Part shown: one piece after another, positions 31,953 through 42,984 of the stretch
Numbering within the stretch: position 1 is the first letter of the stretch
Layout: the number at the start of each line of letters is the position of its first letter
Source: Entoloma clypeatum
Lineage: Eukaryota > Basidiomycota > Agaricomycetes > Agaricales > Entolomataceae
Direction of reading: 5' to 3'
NCBI GenBank assembly: GCA_963565915.1
Contig: OY751491.1
Coordinates: 2,170,001-2,234,000 of the forward strand
DNA: 64,000 nt
The notes under the pieces: generated by a model
Told to the model about the DNA's origin: nothing
The model's database searches: none
The model's input: only the letters and a program-made list of their open reading frames with translations
Program-made: the position numbers and the translations under genes

Positions 31953-34900
31953 CTACCCGTAATTCAGTTCCTGATTCCCACCTCCTGACTGATGGGGCGG
32001 GCCAGTGCGATCGGGAGGTTTCGTGCCCGGATGAGCAGGGAGTCCCAAAGGCACTGAGGGCCGTGGTGGGAGATTTGGTGGAAGGTGTGATGTTCGCTGG
32101 CCGCCCCAGTTGTCACCATGACCATAATGATGGCCTCGATGCGGCATTGGGTGAGGTGGTTGTCTGTGCTGAGGGTATGGCGGGGGTCCCTGCTGAGGCG
32201 GACGCCGATGCTGAGGTAACCCTCTTCCTCTGGGCTGCGGCAGATGTGGATGCAAGTGAGGCATGCCCATGGGTGGACCACCTGCCAAAGGACCATTGGG
32301 AGGTCCTCGAGGGTTTCCGGGCATATTTCGTGGAGGCCCTTTGTTGTACGTTTCCCGAGGGGGGCGATGTATGTTCGGAGGCGGAGGAGGTGGATTAGGT
32401 TGAGGAGGGTGATGATTCCTATGACCCCGCTTGTCGAATTCATGGGATGCTTCGTATGACGGCAGTCTGTATTGGAGGAAAGGTCAGATACTCATCCACT
32501 GTGGAAAGAAGAATCACTCACGTTTTTGGATCTGCAGGCAAGGGATCAGTCCAGAAATAATCATGCTCAAGAGCTTGTGTGGCAGTGATACGCTCTCGGG
32601 GATTGCAAGTCAACAGCTTATCCAGCAGATCACAAGTCTCTGGACCAATACTGAGTTGTCGAAGGTAGGTCCGAACAAGGTCAGACTTGCATGGCAATCA
32701 TGAACATTGTTCGACCAACCTTTCATATGTCTGCTTCAACCTTCGCGAGTAGGGATGGAATCGTTTGACACCTTCACATCCAGGTAAAGCATCGAAGTTG
32801 GGCCAAGTGTGTTGATTGGGTGTTCCGCACAACTGCCAGATTTTGTCCAATTGATCCAGGTCTGAAGTCCCTGGAAGGATAGGTCGACGCCAGAACATTT
32901 CTCCGAGAACACATCTGCATGAGCCGTCAGCGATCTCATCTCTCACATGAAGAGAAACGACGAACCCAATACCCCATACATCGACTTCCCCACCGTATTG
33001 TCGAGCACCAAGCAGCAGCTCTGGAGGACGATACCATCGCGTTACCACACAATTTGTGTACTTCCGGTCCTTGACTCGAGAATCGCCAGTCCCACGACTG
33101 ATGTTTCCGTCAAAAGTCCGCGCAAGGCCAAAATCTGCAATCCGCAAGGAACCGCTGTTCGATATTAGCAGGTTGGCGGCCTTCATGTCTCGATGAAGAA
33201 TATGATTCTTGGAGTCTAATTAGTGCATGAGTGAATGAACAAAGTTCGGAAAACTCACGCGATGCATATACTCTGTTCCCTCTAAAAGCTGTTTCATGTA
33301 CAGTTTGATCTGACTTGGTTGCAACTTGACACGGTCGTTCTCCAGCAGGCCTGCGAGGTCATGGTCCATATATGGGAAAACCATATAGACAGATAGAGGG
33401 TCTTTTGCAGTACCTATAAGCCAACAGTTAACAAAACTCTATTACTCAAATAACAAAACTTGCTTCGGACCACGAACATATCCAGTATCTCGACAATACA
33501 TGGGTGCTTCAGAGCCTTGAGAATCTTGATTTCACGCAAAGCAGTCACAGGCATGCCTTCCTTCTCGTTGTGCATTAATATTCGCTTCAGCGCGACAGCG
33601 TCGCCCGTTCCCTTCTGAATAGCTTTGTGCACTTCCCTATTAGTCAAGAAAGAAGTCAGGAAAATCATGGAACCTTTCTCTATCCCAGACGCACCCAAAG
33701 GTCCCCTCGCCCAATTTCGTCGTCATCGAATAATCAGACTGGTCTCCACAACCTACGAAGGTATGACCGTACGCTTCTTTTTCCTTCTCCGCTGACCGCC
33801 GGATGAATTCCCGCTTCCTCAATAGCCTATATCTGGATTCTTTGTCTTCCCGTGCATCATGGGCAACCTCTGTCTTGACTGGTGGTAGTGGCAAAGGGGT
33901 AAAAGAATGGATATTCTTGGGTGCAGGCGGGCGTTTCAGAGGAATGCTGACCGGTGCATGTTGGTGTAGCAGAGTTATGTTTTTCATCAGCCGAGGATCA
34001 GGCGGAGGCGGAGGCGGCGGAGAAGAGGACGGGGGTGGGGGTGGAGACATGGTAGTTCGTTTGGCTTCCGAAGGTGGTCCTGAGGGCGGCTGGCAAGGTT
34101 TGGAATGATGTGGTTTTTTGGCATCTGGGGAAGGACATTCACGAGGTGGTGCTGGTGGAGGAGTCAGGGCGCGGCGTGGTGATGCAGGGCGGTAGGTATC
34201 CAGTCGTCGTGGACGTTCATAATCAACACGCTCATAGCGGTCGTCTCTTCTCTCCCCTCGATCCCTTTCATCCCGACGAATGAACTCGCGATGATCTCCA
34301 CGCCGATAACCATTCGGACGATAGTAACGATGCGCATCGGGGTCTGGCTCGCGCGGCATATGAAACCGGTCGTCTTCTTCACGCCTTCTATCTCTGCTTC
34401 TGTCCCAACGTCCTCCCCGACGGTCACGGCCCTCGGTGCGTGCCAACGGACTGAATCCAGGTTCGGGCGACCGGGGTGCCGGCAACCTATGTTTTTCTTG
34501 GTGATTGGATGAAGGAGTGGTCGGAGATCGAGATGAGGGTGAGCGTGGCGACGGGGGCGATCTTACTCGTTCTCTATGTTCCCAGCGCGGTGGCGGTGGT
34601 CTCGACGAGAAACTGTCTCCACGGGTGTCTCCACGACCATAGTCTGGCACCCAATGGTCAACGCGTCGATTAGTTCTCTGCCTGTGATCTGAGTTCCGGT
34701 GCCGCCCTTCATCATTGTCAGGCCGGGAATACACAGCAGGTGAATTTGTCGACTCCGGGATGGTCGGGCCTGCGCCATTCCTGGATGTTTCTGCTTTCGT
34801 CTTAAATGGAAAAGCGACTTTGTTCTTCGCTGTGGGGGGTTTGGCCGGGAGGGAAGCGGGCAAATTTAGTGGCGTCTTTCCAGCGGGAGTTGCATCGTCA

Positions 34901-34998
34901 AGTTCTCCCTCCTCTGGCGAGGACGTCGCAAGTCGTTTAGCTGCTCTTTCGCGATCTGGTGACCTGGATGCGTGCCGTTTGGTGAGACCGGAGACCAT
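31953..34998 (-). CDS. BUR1: BUR1/CDK9 transcription-elongation kinase
   Basis: A 400-residue Arg/Ser/Pro-rich N-terminus (from [20 protein letters not shown]) precedes a complete kinase domain. Key motifs are [13 protein letters not shown] split by an intron, [10 protein letters not shown] (ATP-site Lys), [15 protein letters not shown] (compare the PITALRE motif of CDK9), [18 protein letters not shown] (catalytic Asp), [28 protein letters not shown] (T-loop Thr) and [21 protein letters not shown] Pro/His/Gly-rich tail follows, ending [13 protein letters not shown]9/BUR1 phosphorylates the RNA polymerase II tail and Spt5. The long basic RS-like N-terminus is typical of basidiomycete forms. 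Divergent from the Nudix gene by 89 bases. Confidence 0.9.
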
Positions 34999-35087
34999 TT
35001 GCGGCCCACAGAGCAGTTGAGGATGAGGATGAGAGGAAGGTATTGTTCACGTAATCAGCTGGTCCTCAAATTATAGCAGTCACTCTC

Positions 35088-35953
35088 ATGACTCCGGCAC
35101 GTCGTGGTATACCCCCTGGAATCGAAGGAAATCTGACATATACAACAAGCGGTTTGGACGATGTGGAATGGTTAAAGATTGAAAAGGTCAAATACTATAC
35201 CAACGCATTCATTGTGCAACCAGGAAAGGTGACTTCCACAACCTTTACTTGGTGAACGCTCACAATCAATGCCAACGCAGGTCCTCCTCGGACAGAAGAA
35301 AAGGGGATATGGCAAACATAAGTGCGAGGCTTGTCCTTGTCTCACTTGATTGCTTGTCATGCATATACAACTGGTGCCTAGATACAATGGATTTGGTGCG
35401 TTATCCTCCTGTTAACTCTGGTCAAAAGTAACGAAAGCTTTTCTCGTGCAGGTGGGAAGTTGGAAGATGGCGAAACTTCTTTGCAAGCCGCACTACGAGA
35501 ACTCGAGGTATGCCAATGCCCTTCTTCTGTCCAGACCATACAAATCAACCAAGAACAGGAGGAAGCTGGGATATCTGCACCTCTCGAGCTTGTCGGTACT
35601 ATCTTGTTCTTTGTCGAAGGTGAAAGTCATGCTTTCCACATTGATGTCTATCGCGCCGAGCAGTATTCCGGCGTAATCACAGAGTATGATCATAATTTCT
35701 GTCTTTCTCTTCTCATCTCATACAATCTTTGCATAGGACAGAAGAAATGCGACCTGGATGGTTTTCCATCCCTTTTCACCCAACGCCGACCAATGATCCT
35801 CCGATCCCATTCGACCAAATGTGGGACGCGGATGTCCGTTGGTTCCCGTACCTTCTTTCGAAGACGACTTTTGCCACAAGGGTCGATTATACACGGAAAG
35901 GAGATGTTTTCACTCTGAAAAAGTGGTGGATTGGCACATCTTCCCCATCTTAG
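35088..35953 (+). CDS. Nudix hydrolase, MTH1-like (oxidised purine nucleotide)
   Basis: Four main exons. The first starts MTPARRGIPPGIEGNLTYTT and reaches YYTNAFIVQPGK; then VLLGQKKRGYGKHK; a very short exon, YNGFG; and GKLEDGETSLQAALREL with EEEAGI. The Nudix box GxxxxxExxxxxxxREUxEExGU is complete, and KRGYGKHKYNGFGGKLE matches human MTH1 (8-oxo-dGTPase), as does the later MRPGWFSIPFHPTP with IPFDQMWDADVRWFPYLLS. The role is cleaning oxidised dGTP/dATP from the nucleotide pool; substrate preference is inferred from the family. The protein is longer than MTH1 at the N-terminus. Confidence 0.85.
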
Positions 35954-36126
35954 ATCTTACAACCCCCTAACATCAATATTGATACCAGCTTTATAAACGC
36001 ATCAAAGCTGTCCATGTACCTTTCGAAGTTCGAAATGCAGCGTCTCGATCGCGTATCAATATGTCACCCTCAATCACTTCAAACCTTGGAGCTATTCCAT
36101 CAGGTAAAACAGCCTGATGGTATTAA

Positions 36127-37657
36127 TTAGTTCGACAAGGCACCCTCAAGAAGGTCTAAAGCGATCGAAGCTGCCCCAAAACAACAGATGAATCCATAAC
36201 CGCCATGTCTAGACAGGCCCGACATTTATCAGTGTTCGCTCGAGAATTCAGAGGGCCTCAACCTACCCATAATTATAAACGACAGGAACCTTCTTTTCCT
36301 CCATCTTTGTGTCGAACCATTCTACTTCCAACCTCACGCCACCCTTTCGCACTGGTCGGAACCCACATCCCTCCTCGATGATCAAGGGTGTAAGATCCTC
36401 CACGGTCGCTTTCCGAACAGCACAGACTTCTGGAGGCCCAACTTGAGGACACAGTTGAAGAACACGTTCCAAGATATCGTGCGTTTGTTTTGGGCGCGGA
36501 CACGGGTACCTTGAAATCTGCTATCAAATCCAGCTCATGAATATCACAAGGAATCGTCGCCAACCAATCGTTAACATCCTTGGTTCCTCCGACAACAACC
36601 TATCGGTAGAGACATGAAAGTCAACTGCACAATCAACCAAAGTTAGAGGAAACAAACATACATCACCTGATCTCCTCGGAATGATATAGGTCCAAAACCC
36701 TTCCCCCCTGTTCGAACTCATACCCATCCCGAATCGTATCCATGGTGCCCTCAACAACACTGTTTGCCCTCTGACGGGATAAACATCCTTATCTCCTCCC
36801 AACGTGCGTGCGCCAAGTCCTGGACAACAAACGATTGCGTCAGGGGTTTTCGGTACACCTTCTCCTGTAAAGGGGTAGACCCCGCCCTCAATCAGTTGGC
36901 TGATGTGCTGTACGGCCCCTCGAATGACCGACACCCCAGCCTCGTGCAGCCGGTCCATGAGATATGTCATGAAAACGGGTGTGTCGACGTCGAGAGTCGT
37001 GAAGGCAACTCCACGAACGGCTTGATCCTGGACAATGCTATCCCGGGAAATGACCTTGTACTGTAGTACACATCGAGGTGAAGAGTTTTCCAGGCAGGGC
37101 AACGAAATACGCACATCAGGCCATCCATCGAATGGGCCGGACTGAGCATAATCTTCTTCGCAATAATACTCTTCCTGAGGCAGTCGCAAGAAGCATTCTT
37201 CGGCAGGATGACCAGGGGCAGACATTTCCCACATCTCGTCGAACGTGTCTTTATCCATCTCTAAGATTGTCCCCGAGGTTCAGGGTTCAAAGAGGATCAT
37301 CAAGGCGCACGGAACTCATGACATTGACTTCTCTGGCGTAAATCATCTCCGGCGATGCTAACATGATGTGTTCCCTATCGTTCGTTTGATAGATGAGCAT
37401 TCCGCTGATATCCATAGAGATGACGCACGGACAGCCCAATAGGTGGCGTATTTGGCAGACTTGGGATCGCCGTGCATTATCTCACCGATAACAGTAACAT
37501 GAAAACCACCTTTCTCCTGTATTCTCAGCGCAGCTGTGAGTCCTATCACTCCTGAACGTGTAAAGCTCAGTCTCCATGTCCATTCGCGGTGGACGGAATG
37601 GAAGTTCTCACCAGCGCCAAGTACAATCACTTCCTTGACCGAACGAGCACTCGCCAT
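36127..37657 (-). CDS. D-amino-acid oxidase, copy A
   Basis: FAD enzyme that deaminates D-amino acids to keto acids, ammonia and H2O2. Starts MASARSVKEVIVLGAG; after an intron, VIGLTAALRIQEKGGFHVT completes the GxGxxG dinucleotide fold. Then SAKYATYWA, THHVS, MDKDTFDEMWEMSAPGH, DAIVCCPGLGARTLGG, VYPVRGQTVLLRAPW, TYIIPRRSGDV (with the substrate carboxylate Arg), GGVRLEVEWF, VPVVYNYG and finally HGGYGFICCFGAASIALDLL. Some seven introns. The end is GALSN with no SKL-like peroxisome signal. First of three tandem copies on this strand, with a shared exon layout. It is less similar to the other two than they are to each other at the C-terminus. Confidence 0.88.
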
Positions 37658-37841
37658 CGTGTTCAAGAGGATCAAAGGTGGATTCCTAAGTGCCTCGAGG
37701 TGTTCAGGTGCCGGAAAATGGGCTGGCTGCAGCGGGTTGTCAGGTGAGATCTCCGTGTGCGCTTCCGCCGGATCAGGATCAAAAGACGAGTAAAGATAAC
37801 ATCGTAATTCCTGCTTTTATCATACGGCAGCCCCACAGATC

Positions 37842-39331
37842 TCAAGTATCCTTCACCGCGTCCTCGAGAAGTTTCAAGGCGATATTCGCAGACCCCCACG
37901 AAGCTTGGAATCCATACCCAGCGTGACTAGCGATGTAGTTCAAAGCTATGAGCAAAGTCAACAGCGACCATATGTATTTTGACTTACCCATAATTGAACA
38001 CAATGGGGACTTTCCTGCCACCCGTCCTAGCCTCCAGCCATTCAACTTCCAACCGTATGCCACCCTTTCTAGCAGGCCGCAAACCGCAGCCATCTTCGAT
38101 GATGAGCGGCAGGAGGTCTTCGACTGTGGCTTCACGCTTCTCGCGAATCTCGGGTGGTGCAAGTTCTGGACAGAGCGCGAGATTACGCTCGAGGATATCG
38201 CGTGTAGTCTCTGGGCGCGCACGGGGGAACCTGTTCAAAAAGGAGTTCGAGGACGACACTCCCTATCCTCCCTATGAAGTAGACTCACCAATCGTCAACG
38301 CCTAGAGTCCCCCCCAAGACGACCTGTTCGTAAAAAACAACCATTCAACGAAGTATCGAAGAACACAATTCTGAAGAACGGACATTACCGCTCCGCCTGG
38401 GGATAACATAGGTTAAGGTTTCATCTGCCTCGATCTGCGCCATCCCAAATCTGATCCACGGCGCTCTAATCAGAACAGTCTGCCCCCGTATCGGGTATAC
38501 ATTTTTGTCTTCCACCCCTCCCAAAAATCGTGATCCCAGTCCAGTACAGACTACCACAGCATCGGGCGGCGTCGGCGCGCTTTCTTTGGAAAACAAAATT
38601 TCCCCGCATTCGACTACCTGTTGAATATGTTGAACGGATCCTCTCAAGATCTGGCCCCCCTTCTGCGTGAAACGGGACGCGAGGTAGAGTAGGTATCTTG
38701 GGGTGTCGATGCTGAGGGTAGTCATCGTATACCCGTGTATCACCCCGGAGGGCAGTTCCTTCTGGGGTATTTCTCTGTGCTGGTTGTGGTGTCACACAAT
38801 GTCCCTGATGAATGCAAGAATTCCTCACGTCTGGCAGGAGATCCAAACGGGGGCGGAAGTTTGGGTCGCAATAGAATTCCGTCTGAGGGATGCGCATGAA
38901 GTATTCCTCAGTTGCGCTGCCTGGTTCAGAGAGTTTCCATGCCACTTCAAAGGTATCTGCATCCATCTCTAAAGACGGTCAGATACACATTTTCCAATGG
39001 CAGGAAACCGAAGGCTCACTCAACTGCTTGTCATCCGCATCGTTTACTATGTGATGTGCTCCCTTCGCATTGATTGTGAATAATGATCAATCACAATCAA
39101 AGCAAATAGACTCACAGCCCATTGACTAGTATATGTGATGGTCTTAGGGTCATCGGGAAGCACCTCAGCGAGTATGGTAACATCATAGTTACCCCGCTCT
39201 TGGATCTTCACTGCTGTGGTGAGACCAACAACGCCTATAATCAAGTTTCGTATTGACCCCGTAAGGGCTAGCAATTATCACTGAGACTACTCACCAGCCC
39301 CTAGAACGATGACTTTCTTCGGTGCAGCCAT
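37842..39331 (-). CDS. D-amino-acid oxidase, copy B
   Basis: Starts MAAPKKVIVLGAG, then VVGLTTAVKIQERGNYDVTI, YTSQWA, MDADTFEVAWKLSEPGSATE, DAVVVCTGLGSRFLGGVEDK, VYPIRGQTVLIRAPW, TYVIPRRSGNV, GGIRLEVEWLEARTG, KVPIVFNYG and SHAGYGFQASWGSANIALKL. All core motifs are kept; the usual HGGYG is HAGYG. It ends DAVKDT with no peroxisome signal. The start ATG sits about 184 bases upstream of copy A's stop in gene order. Very close to copy C, so these two probably arose by a later duplication. Confidence 0.88.
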
Positions 39332-39479
39332 GTTGTGGACTTGGAAGGTCTATTAGAGAGTACACTTTCCTGATGATGGTGACCGCCGGTGACCTGAGAC
39401 TGGCGGAAAACATGTTGCAAGGGGGGATGCGGTGGTCAGCGTGGGAGGTTTTCCCTTTCTGATTCTGGCAGAATCGATC

Positions 39480-39720
39480 ATAAGCCCCGAGGTCAATGTC
39501 AAGAGCTACCGCTGCAGAGTAGGGATGAGAAATCTAAAAACGGCCATGTTAACAAGGTCTCCGTTCTCAGCTCCGGTGCGGTCGACTTACCCATAGTTGT
39601 GCACTATCGGAACCTCCCTCTCTCCCTTCTCGCGTCAACCCATCCGACGTCTAACAACAACATGACACGGGGAAGGGTAATATTTGATGCCGAGGAAGTC
39701 AGGATTGTTTCTGATTATGA
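39480..39720 (-). pseudogene. D-amino-acid oxidase relic, C-terminal piece
   Basis: On the minus strand RVMLLLDVGWVDAR matches GVRLEVEWLEAR of the intact copies. A frame change then gives REVPIVHNYG, followed by a gtaagt donor exactly where the intact genes have their last intron. After the acceptor, SAAVALDI resembles SANIALKL. The glycine-rich HGGYGF block is lost. Most likely the end of a fourth copy. Confidence 0.65.
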
Positions 39721-39873
39721 CTTTTCGCCTCCCTTCCATCATGTTCGATACTGTAGGTCATTGTTGGGTATTGATGACTGGTAAGTCATATGTACATAGG
39801 TGTACGATGTTGTAATTGGGCTCGTTTTGTTACAGGTAATGCCCGACCTGAAGAAACGTTGAGCGTATAATCG

Positions 39874-40440
39874 TACAGCGGTTCCGGAAATTCTTGTCCA
39901 CGTGTTGTTTTGTCGATAAAAATTGTAAAAATTCAGAAAAATAGAAAGTCCTGCCGAAAGAGATATCTGCTTCAATTCTACGACTCACACATCATGGTAT
40001 ATCGCAAAATCAGTGCGGATATGAAGCAGCGTGCCCTACAGTTGCTCCAGGAAGGCTGGGAACTCGAAGAAATCGCAACAACACTTGGCGTCTCCTCGAA
40101 AAGCATTGACCGCTGGGGTGACAACTACAATATACACGGGTGTGTCAACCCACATTCACCTTTGCGCGGGCGCCGCCGTCTTTTGAATGCAGAAGCCATT
40201 GTCGACCTTCAGCAGCTGATCCAAGAGACACCTGATTTGTTTCTTGACGAGATCGGTGAATGGTTACTCCTCTATCACGATATCAAGATATCCACCAGTG
40301 CCCTTCATACAAATCTCATCGACCTCGGCCTCACTCGCAAGGTTATGCGCCGTGCTGCAACTGAACGGGATGATCAACTGCGAGCTCAATGGATATGCAT
40401 ACCGGATTCTGACCTCTCGAAGCACGAATGCCGTGATTCT
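39874..40440 (+). mobile_element. Truncated Tc1/mariner-like transposon
   Basis: The ORF starts MVYRKISADMKQRALQLLQE and continues GWELEEIATTLGVSSKSIDR, SPLRGRRRLLNAEAIVDLQQ, DLFLDEIGEWLLLYHDIKIS and LIDLGLTRKVMRRAATERDD. This is the N-terminal helix-turn-helix pair of the mariner-type transposases common in Agaricomycetes. The DDE catalytic half is missing: similarity stops near LRAQW (about 40400) and D-amino-acid-oxidase-like sequence begins. The left end may be near 39874 (TACAGCGGTTCCGGAAATTC, terminal-repeat-like); no matching right end was found. It sits between two pieces of a broken oxidase gene. Confidence 0.7.
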
Positions 40441-40449
40441 CCGCTCTTC

Positions 40450-40770
40450 CGAGCATGCCCACCAAGTCGGAGACATACCACGACCGCATCAGGAGTTCTG
40501 GATTTTCCATCCCCAGTAAAAGGGTACACCCCACCCTCGACCAGCTGCTGCAGTGATATGCCGCACTAGATATCCTCGTATGACAGAAATTCCCGCGGCG
40601 ATGCAAATATAGACGGAGAAAGGGAACTCGGGTGCCAGTGGGGCATATTCCTCTCAACAAAAGGACCTGACAACGCAATAAAATTCCTCCTGACGCGCGC
40701 GTAGTCGGCAAGGTCTCCAGGAGTTGACATCTCCCGCATCCACACTGAACGTCTCTCTATGCGGAGTACA
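40450..40770 (-). pseudogene. D-amino-acid oxidase relic, middle piece
   Basis: The minus strand reads, with frame changes, EMSTPGDLADYARV and RQEEFYC (against EMSAPGHPAEECFLRLPQEEYYC of copy A), AAGISVIRG (against EAGVSVIRG), and VEGGVYPFTGDGKSRTPDAV (against IEGGVYPFTGEGVPKTPDAI). It then breaks after VVVC. Copy A is the closest relative here. The N-terminal FAD fold is missing where the neighbouring ATPase gene begins. Confidence 0.75.
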
Positions 40771-40813
40771 AAAGTTGAATCGAGAAACTTCCCCTTTTCT
40801 ACCAACTCTCAAG

Positions 40814-42797
40814 ATGCAAACGAGTTCCCCCTTTCCCAAACCTGAGGAGGTATCGCTGCCTTCTGAACTAGAGGTGGTAGCAACTGCAAACGCGAATGCC
40901 GATAATTGGACATGGAATCCTGACTCTTGACATGGATGGACGAAGGCCAACGACGAGTGGCAAGACTTCAGTGCCGCATGGTGGGGAAAAAGCGAGGAGA
41001 AGATCGGCGACACCTTGTCTCTCGAGAGCTTTCCGCTGGCCCGCCTCTCGAGATCATTGAACTCGATCCTTATCCGCAAGTGTTATGTGGAGATGTTCGA
41101 CTATGTCTGGGCATACGCGCTGAAATTCAAAGGTTACAAGGGAATCATTCTCACTGGTCAACCTGGTATTGGTGCGTATTCTCACATCTTCGTTTCAACT
41201 AAGGATGACGTCAAATATCGTTAAAGGCAAAACCCTGTTCCAACCCTACCTTCTCATCCGCCTTCTCCAACGCAAACAGGTCGTGCTATTCTCGCTGGAT
41301 GGTACACCTATTCTACTTTGGCGAGGTCTATACTGCGATTGCTGGCCCAGAACTAGAACTTCCCGATGCCAAGGCATTTTCTTCTCCCGTCATTCTCTGG
41401 TCATTGTTCGACGTGGCAAATCCAGAATTTCTTTTGATCGATCCACCGTGCTTCCCTTTCCAGACGACCTCTCCCGACTTATCTTGCCACATCAAGCGAA
41501 GTCAGCCTAAGATGATCTGCTTTCCGTTATGGACCCGCGACGAGCTCATGCAAGGGTGAGTCTATACTTGGCAACGCAAGTTCCGCGCAATATCTGAGCA
41601 TGTCATTGTCCAGGCTGGAGCTTCAGCGTGAACTCGCCATCCTGCTCCCGGCGCTGGAGCTGTTTTGTAAGAAGAGGGATAACGAGCTTCTTCTCTCTTT
41701 CCCTGGCACGCGTGCACTCCTCGAAGATCGCTTTGAAGATGAGGCGTCGCTGCAGGCAAAGGACACACTCGAGTACCTCCTGGATACCTCGATCGAACGT
41801 TTCGGCTACGCCGCTCTTGACGTATACACAGGGATCTTCGAATATGACCGGCAAACTAGACGCCACGATCCACGTACCCCATCTATCGCAGAGCTCCGAA
41901 ACCTCGCGTCCTCTCTTACCGACGTAAGGACCGGTCTTCAAAACCCCGCGGCCTGTCATCGCATTCTTGCTCAGGTCCTGGTCGCCGGTAGAGATCATTG
42001 GGAAGCATGGCATTGGGAGGTTAGCTTCAAGTCAGCGTGGGTCGCAAAACACTTCATAGATTTGCTGGCTACCGAGGACGAAAATGAAATTCGGCGACAA
42101 ACATACTTTTTTTAGGGGTAATCCAGCGATGAACGGCATCGCCAGGTTTTTTATAGAGCCGCTCGCTCATCGGGCGCTAGCGAACACAGATACTGGCGAT
42201 TTTTGGCCCCTCAAAGCGATGAAGTCTTCTGGGAACGCCGACAAACCGACACTCACCCTCGATCCTTATGTGGCACCCGCACAGGTGCGATTTGCCATGG
42301 TTGAACGTTCCACTGGCATCCACAGATATCACGATCTGCCACAACCTCTTGTAAGCGGTACATACTACTGGCCTTATGCAACCAATCAGCCCTCGTTTGA
42401 CGCGTTCACCGTCGAAATCGAAGAGAAGTCTGCTGAGCCTGTGTTGTGGATCCTTCGGATAACGACGTCCCATGCACATGAGGGTTCAGGGAGGAGTTAT
42501 CGGAGCATCCGCGACATCATACAGAGGCTGAAGACACAAATGCGCGACCAACCGCTCCCAGGAAAGGCCCAAATGGCAGTTGGTGGGGAGAGCGTATCTG
42601 CCCCGTCCGTGCAAGTACGCTATCTTCTCGTTGTCCCGCAAAATGAAGCCGGTGGTGCTGGGCTAAAATGGACCTTTCCACGTGGATGGAACGACTCGTG
42701 CGCAAGGGATGATCATCGTGGTGAGACCTATTCTTTGGAGGTCCCTCTTAATGTGTGTCCTACTGTCCTTTACAATACACCATACTGGCATGCCTGA
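40814..42797 (+). pseudogene. Disabled Crinkler/RHS-like P-loop ATPase
   Basis: Recognisable family order: MQTSSPFPKPEEVSLPSE, NADNWTWNPDS, ANDEWQDFSAAWWGKSEEKI, LARLSRSLNSILIRKCYVEM, Walker A ILTGQPGIG-KT (split by an intron near 41171-41227), LLIRLLQRKQVVLFS, AFSSPVILWSLFDVANPEFL, MICFPLWTRDELMQG and, further on, HRYHDLPQPLVSGTYYWPYA and ALVVPQ-like LLVVPQNEAGGAGLKWTF. Three lesions are seen: an in-frame TGA at 40928 (probably a former Trp), a frame change near 41285-41305, and another at a run of seven T at 42107-42113. Such genes are an expanded Agaricomycete family of uncertain role. Splicing could rescue one lesion but hardly all. Confidence 0.65.
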
Positions 42798-42984
42798 CTG
42801 AATGAATTGAATTCTGCCTTTTACGATCGACCCCATTGTAATTGACCTTCTCGCTTTTATCAGACAGAAGATAAACACTATCATTAAAGAGACAGGGGGA
42901 CAAACATCAATCTTTGCTTTCATGTTCAGTAGCTACATATAAGACCTGCCAAATAATTAAACGAGGCACTTCCACTGTGATTTG

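Noticed and set aside
31907..32398. 163-codon plus-strand frame
   Set aside because: It is antisense to the Pro/His-rich C-terminal tail of BUR1; composition explains the open frame.
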